From positions 3,286,001-3,350,000 of the forward strand of contig NZ_CP011114.1 in assembly GCF_000993825.1 (NCBI RefSeq): a DNA stretch of 64,000 bases, given 5' to 3'. Of this stretch, positions 63,891 through 64,000 are shown one piece after another. The position numbers and the translations under genes are program-made. The notes under the pieces were generated by a model. It saw only the letters and a list, made by a program, of their open reading frames with translations. It was not told where the DNA came from and made no database searches. This DNA is from Paenibacillus durus ATCC 35681 (GTDB lineage Bacteria > Bacillota > Bacilli > Paenibacillales > Paenibacillaceae). Numbering within the stretch: the stretch's first letter is position 1; every line of letters begins with the position of its first letter.

Positions 63891-64000
63891 CCCACGGCTT
63901 CGCCACATCTATCGTATTGAATTCACATACAGATATAAAGTCATATTCTACGGAATCATCGGGGAAACAGTCCTTATTTCGTAAACCCGAAATAAAAGAA

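Overview
The window reads as chromosome of an endospore-forming Bacillota bacterium, most like Paenibacillus. Evidence seen: germination protease (gpr) and spoIIP, AddAB instead of RecBCD, an HrcA/CIRCE-controlled grpE-dnaK-dnaJ cluster, GGAGG ribosome binding sites, frequent TTG/GTG starts, and sugar-type ABC importers without their own ATPase. No tRNA, rRNA or CRISPR array was found.

Layout. 1-13.3 kb: addAB (addA cut by the window edge; a LexA-like box precedes addB), an RlmI-like methyltransferase, a Na/Pi symporter, an eight-domain Ig-like surface protein, then prmA, a site-2 protease, rsmE and mtaB. 15.6-24.4 kb: an AraC regulator, a solute-binding protein with two permeases, and an SsuD-like monooxygenase / radical SAM / split-barrel flavoprotein / MetK operon. 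The two transcription units share the same direct-repeat element in front of their -10 boxes, so I read them as one regulon and as the best candidate here for an undescribed system. 24.4-29 kb: tag, an ECF sigma/DUF4179 pair and several small unknown genes. 29-33.7 kb: a complete sucrose locus (PTS IIBCA, sucrose-6-phosphate hydrolase, LacI regulator, three operators). 33.8-38.9 kb: dnaJ, dnaK, grpE and hrcA with a perfect CIRCE. 39-49.5 kb: a Ca-type P-ATPase, a GNAT enzyme, hemW, lepA, a yqxA-position gene, spoIIP, gpr and rpsT. 49.6-54.2 kb: a TetR/glycosyltransferase pair, holA, and a second ECF sigma/anti-sigma pair. 54.5-60.6 kb: a second sugar ABC importer, a decayed Rap gene with an intact Phr-like peptide, a KDPG aldolase remnant, KDG kinase and a LacI regulator. 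60.6-64 kb: an accessory tail with a MITE-like element, a TetR regulator, a GC-rich hydrolase of apparently foreign origin and an EthD protein.

Compared with the order known from Bacillus (rpsT-gpr-spoIIP-yqxA-lepA-hemW-hrcA-grpE-dnaK-dnaJ-prmA-rsmE-mtaB), the backbone is collinear but opened at several joints. The largest gap is about 18.5 kb between dnaJ and prmA, and it holds the AraC/SsuD/radical SAM regulon and the sucrose locus. Products and motifs come from reading the sequence; regulator-target links and substrates are inference.
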